Part shown: positions 10,801-14,936 of the stretch, in pieces
Layout: every line of letters begins with the position of its first letter
Numbering within the stretch: position 1 is the stretch's first letter
Assembly: GCA_038087015.1 (NCBI GenBank)
Contig: JASBNA010000168.1
Span: forward strand, 1 to 14,936
From: Cerrena zonata
Lineage: Eukaryota > Basidiomycota > Agaricomycetes > Polyporales > Cerrenaceae
Direction of reading: 5' to 3'
DNA length: 14,936 nucleotides
Notes under the pieces: generated by a model
Told to the model about the DNA's origin: nothing
The model's database searches: none
Seen by the model: only the letters and a program-made list of their open reading frames with translations
Translations under genes and position numbers: made by a program

Positions 10801-11024
10801 AACTCTGAGGGAGAGTATTCAGAAGTATCCGGCCAGAGATCGGTATTAGGGCGGCCACCATCAGGAATTGGGTAGTTGAACCAATGGAGCCATCCATGGT
10901 GTCCAGGACCAACTGGTCTACCGTCGCCGGCGCATGTAAACCAGCCCTGGTACCCTACAAGGAATTTGTCTTGAATCGTTGTCGGATCAGCACGTCGTAG
11001 AGTCTTTGCATGAGTTACAGCCAT
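7809..11024 (-). CDS. GH99/GH71-like (xylosidase/arabinosidase-type) domain fused to a long Pro/Gly/Ser/Tyr-rich tail
   Basis: Exons (minus): 11024-10552, 10483-9985, 9924-9794, 9737-8275, 8092-7916, 7843-7809; phases agree, 925 aa. Residues about 15-440 resemble the GH99/GH71-like 'xylosidase/arabinosidase' family: FLVGYQGWFTCAGDG at the start, WMAMHGVDGAFLQRF, AVVAIWGFGFADTHH, TPAHWRTSRHDADPNPEF, FLWRQLFNVRRQNVRTIYGA, MWDEYDEGTAFMP. Catalytic residues cannot be assigned from sequence alone. No signal peptide or membrane segment is seen, so it is probably intracellular, odd for a glycosidase. From about 445 the chain is acidic, carries PPPPPYTLEA (about 485-494, a PPxY motif that can bind WW domains), then becomes disordered and Pro/Gly/Tyr/Ser-rich, ending in a short segment NAIGNATGQ...GGKLWGKIRK. 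Domain and tail lie in the same exon with no stop between. ATG 11024 was chosen because the upstream extension runs antisense through the kinase gene. The intron 8274-8093 (182 nt) is long for this locus. Confidence 0.82.
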
Positions 11025-11339
11025 AGATAGGGTAGAAATATAGATGAATTTGAGAGTATAGGAGTACAAGTGCGATGCGAGTGATGGTATGAAAGCAAGG
11101 GAATGATATGTCAGAGAAAGCTTGGATGGTCGTTGTTTGTCGTGAGTAGAAGTAGTAAAAGGGGCGCTGTCTGTCTGCTGCTGCTTGCCATTGTCAGTGC
11201 TAATTACCCGCTCAATGCCGACGGCAACCCGGCCCGTCCTTCTTGGCATTGTCGACTGCTGCTTCCACTTGAAGATCAGCTCTATTCTACCATTTGCACA
11301 GGCCACAGGGAAAGGGTTACTTGCGAGTCGCCAACGTAG
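11025..11339. promoter_or_regulatory. Shared divergent promoter region (GH99-like gene and P-loop kinase)
   Basis: The two genes start 315 bp apart on opposite strands, so this stretch must hold both leaders and promoters unless a 5' exon lies elsewhere. I see no clear TATA or CCAAT box in it. The region 11025-11110, next to the GH99-like start, is A/G-rich on the plus strand, meaning a CT-rich leader on the sense strand of that gene. Confidence 0.5.
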
Positions 11340-12187
11340 ATGGATAACCTCGCTGTAGAACTTGCAGAATATTTGGTAGATCGCCTCACGCAGTGCGTGC
11401 CTCCATATTGTAAGCCCGATCGATCTAACGTTACATGCATCATGTCTGTATGGCATGTAGAAAGCAAGACGATCAGCGATTGCTCGTTGGAATCGCAGGA
11501 GTCCCAGCCTCAGGAAAATCAACACTTTGCCAGATAATTATCAACCATGTCAATCGCAAATGGCAGCAGAAGCACAATATACCTGAGGTTGCAGTCGTGG
11601 TCGGATTGGACGGATGGCATTTCACTCGTGCCCAGCTTGACGCTATGCCAGACCCGAAACTTGCTCACGATAGACGAGGAGCGCACTGGACATTTGACGG
11701 AGAATCTTACACGGATTTCATGCGCGAGCTTCAGAAGGTGCCGTCATCTACAGCGATACCTTTGACTAGTGTGAATATCGTCCACGCACCATCGTTTTCC
11801 CATGAATTGAAGGACCCCACTCCTCGGGCAGTTGCTATACACCCCTATCACCGACTGGTGGTAGTTGAGGGCCTGTACACATTCTTGGGAATTCCTCCTT
11901 GGAATGAGGCAGGCGAAATGCTAGATGAAAGGTGGTGGGTCGAGATTGGAGAGGAGGAAGCGGAGAAGAGGTTGGTATTACGACACGTGAAGAGCGGAGT
12001 AGCCAAGGATCTCCTCGAGGCTTTGTGGAGAGCACGAGAGAACGACGCACCTAGTAAGTTTTCTAGAGAACCGCCACGAACAACTAATCAAACCTTGAGT
12101 TCAATAGATGGTAGGTTCGTGAAAGAGAACATGTTGAAACCGACTAGAGTGATACATAGTGTAGAGGATCCAGTGTTACAGCATTAA
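11340..12187 (+). CDS. P-loop kinase of the phosphoribulokinase/uridine kinase-like family
   Basis: Exons 11340-11392, 11461-12053 and 12108-12187 join in phase to 241 aa, a normal length for the family. Walker A is GVPASGKST (31-39) after strand RLLVGIA. VVVGLDGWHFTRAQLDAMPDP, DRRGAHWTFD and HRLVVVEGLYTFL follow, the last two being the substrate-side and Walker B-like regions. Arg/Lys residues in EAEKRLVLRHVKSGVA would form the lid. It should transfer phosphate from ATP to a small hydroxyl-bearing metabolite; fungal members (YFH7-type) have unclear substrates, so none is named. It is probably cytosolic; no targeting peptide stands out. The start at 11340 is supported by MDNLAVELAEYLVDRLTQ, the usual N-terminal helix, spliced to KQDDQRLLVG; an internal open frame from 11435 would lack this. 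The second intron (54 nt, with ACTAAT branch-like sequence) is a multiple of three with no stop. Confidence 0.87.
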
Positions 12188-12260
12188 TAATACAGCCATT
12201 GGTTTTTGGGTATATGTTCATAAAAGTGTTGCGTACAAGGAAACCTGATACCAGAGAGGG
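12188..12260. other. Short gap between convergent stop codons
   Basis: Only 73 bp separate the kinase stop (plus) and the Apc11 stop (minus). The two 3'UTRs therefore almost certainly overlap as antisense transcripts or share a bidirectional polyadenylation region. No hairpin or other site stands out. Confidence 0.6.
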
Positions 12261-12698
12261 TCATGGAGTTGGAGCGCTGTTCGTAGTGGCATCTACCTTC
12301 CTCTCAGCAGTCACTAGTAAATTACGCGCGTTAGAGAGAAGTCTGATTATTTGTGTAAGAGTATACTCACCCCAAGGTCTGCGGTCCATGGGACACTGTT
12401 GTTTCGATGCGGCTGTACCAATCCACTTCAAGAGGCAGTGCATATGGAATACGTGACTACATTCGCCCCATACTGCAGAAGAATAGATGAGCTAGGTATA
12501 ATACGATAGAATCAAAGTCAATTGCTCACTTAGGGGGCAATCGTCTCCGGGCACCTTACAACTTGGACAACATCCTTCATACGGTACGCGACAAATACCA
12601 CAGACATCGCCTTCCACGTCGCCGTCATCCGCGTCATTGTTTCCGGTATCCCATTTCCATTGGGCAATGGCGTGCCAATTCTTGACAACTACTTTCAT
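12261..12698 (-). CDS. APC11: Apc11, RING-H2 subunit of the anaphase-promoting complex/cyclosome
   Basis: Exons (minus) 12698-12530, 12472-12371 and 12313-12261 join in phase to 107 aa. MKVVVKNWHAIAQWKWD at the N-terminus is the cullin (Apc2)-binding strand. CGICRVPYEGCCPSCKVPGDDCPL is diagnostic of Apc11 rather than Rbx1. Zinc ligands: Cys33, Cys36, Cys61, His63, His66, Cys69, Cys83 and Asp86; Cys44, Cys47, Cys54 and His68 fit the third zinc site. In complex with Apc2 it recruits E2 enzymes to ubiquitinate cyclin B and securin in mitosis. Two features are odd: an acidic insert (about 19-31, with DADDGDVEGD) before the RING, and Asp instead of Cys at the last zinc ligand (CPMDRRPW). The C-terminal exon adds a short polar tail. 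Introns of 57 nt; the start is the usual family start. Confidence 0.93.
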
Positions 12699-13306
12699 GC
12701 AGACAATTTCTAGTACTAGGCGGTGCTCGCGGGTGTACGGAAGTCAATGTCATAAATTTAGATCGAGACGAGTTGTTTGTCAATGTGTACGCGTTGAGGG
12801 AACGGCAACTCCCGTATCCAGAAATGGAAACAGACTATCCGAAGAGGCCGGATTCGGACTATCGTGACGCATAACTCAAGCTATTTACTGCCTTGGAGCG
12901 CGAGAATAGTTCTGTGGGATCTAATTGAGACATAGAACATTTGAACGAAGGGAGCGTTTTTCGCGGGACGTTTACTAAAGTCTCAAACCTAGGCCTGTCC
13001 ACGTAGCAATATTACTACGATTCGCTATCTCTATAGGTCCCCTGGTGGTTTGTGGCAGTTATCAAACAGATGATACATATGCCATGGTCCATTCTCATGT
13101 TTAGATCTACAATTTCTCGGACGAGATACTTTCATGTCCTGATCGATCGCCACACTACTCGGCTAGTAGCCATTGGCACGCTTAATCCTCGTTTACACTG
13201 ACGGTTGCCCTTTTCCACCAAGTGCTTGTTACATATCTATCTCCTTGTATCATCTCCTTGTGCAAACGCCATCCTCGCTTGGGCAACGTTATCCAGACCC
13301 GGACAT
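12699..13306. promoter_or_regulatory. Intergenic region between divergent Apc11 and the small SIM gene
   Basis: About 600 bp that must contain the Apc11 promoter (minus) and any promoter and leader of the small plus-strand gene. There is an imperfect inverted repeat at about 12838-12859 (CCGAA, 9 nt spacer, TTCGG). The part 13205-13300 is open upstream of the ATG at 13307 and pyrimidine-rich, compatible with a leader. No convincing extra gene, RNA or mobile element was seen. Confidence 0.4.
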
Positions 13307-13975
13307 ATGAGTATCTCTGAACGCCGGGCGGCATTAAATACTGTTCTCTCAGGACTCAAAACCGATACTACAGGAAGAAAACAAAGTACGTTTGTTAATT
13401 TGGTGCATTTATTCTTCATTTTGAGTACTTATTCAATATAAAAGCGACTTCTGCAGGACAGCTTTTCGTGGAACATGACTCTCAGGCGATAATAAATGCT
13501 CTTTGGCTTCACGCTCTCGAGGCCGACTTATACTTTTGCCTTTAGGACACGAAAGATTATTCCGTACTAGAGCAGGAAGGGTATTATATTTATCTCCCGT
13601 CTATACGGGAAGGGCCACTCGAAAGCTTCCAACTTCCGAAAGCCACGTGTGGTATTTGGGTGGACTCCAAAATGAAAGCCTATAAGCTCGCAATGGAGAG
13701 AAAAGCCAAGTTATCTGATGATCCCTGGCCGCCTAAAAGTAAGTTAGTTGATGTATGGTACTACACTATAATCACGATTCTGATGTACCGGTGAAGAAAA
13801 TAAAGTTAAAAAGGAGCCATCCCCGGAAACGGATGACGCTACGCTTGCTCCGGATAGAAGGTCTTCTAATGAGACTTCCCTGGTGGATTCAACGGCAGAC
13901 ACAATTGCTGTCAGGGATGAGCCAGGACCGGTTCAAGTTATTGATCTGACACTGTCCGACTCTGATGATGAGTAG
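13307..13975 (+). CDS. Small unrecognised protein with a C-terminal SUMO-interacting motif and a possible SAP-like start
   Basis: Tentative exons 13307-13385, 13457-13467, 13546-13738 and 13797-13975 give 153 aa. The last exon is clearly protein-like: Lys-rich KNKVKKEPSPETDD, an acidic/Ser stretch, then PVQVIDLTLSDSDDE and stop. V-I-D-L followed by Ser/Asp/Glu is a textbook SUMO-interacting motif. The third exon (DTKDYSVLEQEGYYIYLPSIREG, then a Lys-rich helix) also reads as protein. The first exon (LNTVLSGLKTDTTGRKQ) resembles the second half of a SAP DNA-binding motif, but weakly. The second exon is only 11 nt. The problem lies at 13468-13545: the frame runs open through it to a TAG immediately before exon 3, in the same frame. 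Either this is a 78-nt intron (weak donor GTGGAA, good acceptor TTTGCCTTTAG) or the gene carries a stop. It does not look like a PIAS/Siz ligase. Function unknown; probably nuclear. Confidence 0.5.

Positions 13976-14936
<961 letters not shown>

Noticed and set aside
11025..11525. Upstream extension of the GH99-like frame to 11525
   Set aside because: It runs antisense through the first exons of the kinase gene and encodes nothing family-like; ATG 11024 directly precedes the conserved domain.
12824..12874. Short frame METDYPKRPDSDYRDA upstream of Apc11
   Set aside because: Sixteen codons only, no splice context tying it to a gene; treated as intergenic.
13503..13685. Plus-strand 60-codon frame overlapping exon 3 of the SIM gene
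   Set aside because: A shifted frame; the alternative frame used in the model gives a more protein-like peptide and joins the SIM exon in phase.

Overview
The window reads as nuclear DNA of a filamentous basidiomycete, most likely an Agaricomycete. The genes are packed on both strands and broken by many short GT-AG introns, mostly 53-85 bp. The proteins have fungal or mushroom-type architectures. I placed the introns by hand, keeping reading frame and recognisable protein families, so single splice sites may be off.

Layout, left to right. (1) 1-816: three degenerate tandem copies of a ~280-310 bp unit. The rightmost copy is the real last exon and 3' end of the next gene. (2) 655-3556, minus: an RSC/SWI-SNF type chromatin subunit (bromodomain, degenerate bromodomain, BAH; Rsc1/Rsc2-like), 10 exons, 759 aa. 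(3) 3557-5567: about 2 kb with no recognised gene, ending in a CT-rich leader with a probable 5'UTR intron. (4) 5568-7331, plus: a two-finger zinc-finger transcription factor, 4 exons, 522 aa. (5) 7809-11024, minus: a GH99/GH71-like domain fused to a ~480-residue Pro/Gly/Ser/Tyr-rich tail, 6 exons, 925 aa. (6) 11340-12187, plus: a phosphoribulokinase/uridine-kinase-like P-loop kinase, 3 exons, 241 aa, divergent from gene 5. (7) 12261-12698, minus: the anaphase-promoting complex RING subunit Apc11, 3 exons, 107 aa, convergent with the kinase. (8) 13307-13975, plus: a small unrecognised protein ending in a textbook SUMO-interacting motif, tentative 4-exon model. (9) 14328-14936, plus: the 5' part of a mitochondrial-type glutamyl-tRNA synthetase, running off the right edge.

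This is ordinary chromosomal gene space, not an operon or cluster. It mixes chromatin remodelling, transcription, cell cycle, organelle translation and small-molecule kinase genes. I see no rRNA, tRNA, CRISPR array or intact mobile element. The most interesting items are the decayed tandem copies of the remodeller's terminal exon, the GH99-like/low-complexity fusion, the SIM-bearing orphan gene, and an Apc11 whose last zinc ligand is Asp as in Rbx1.
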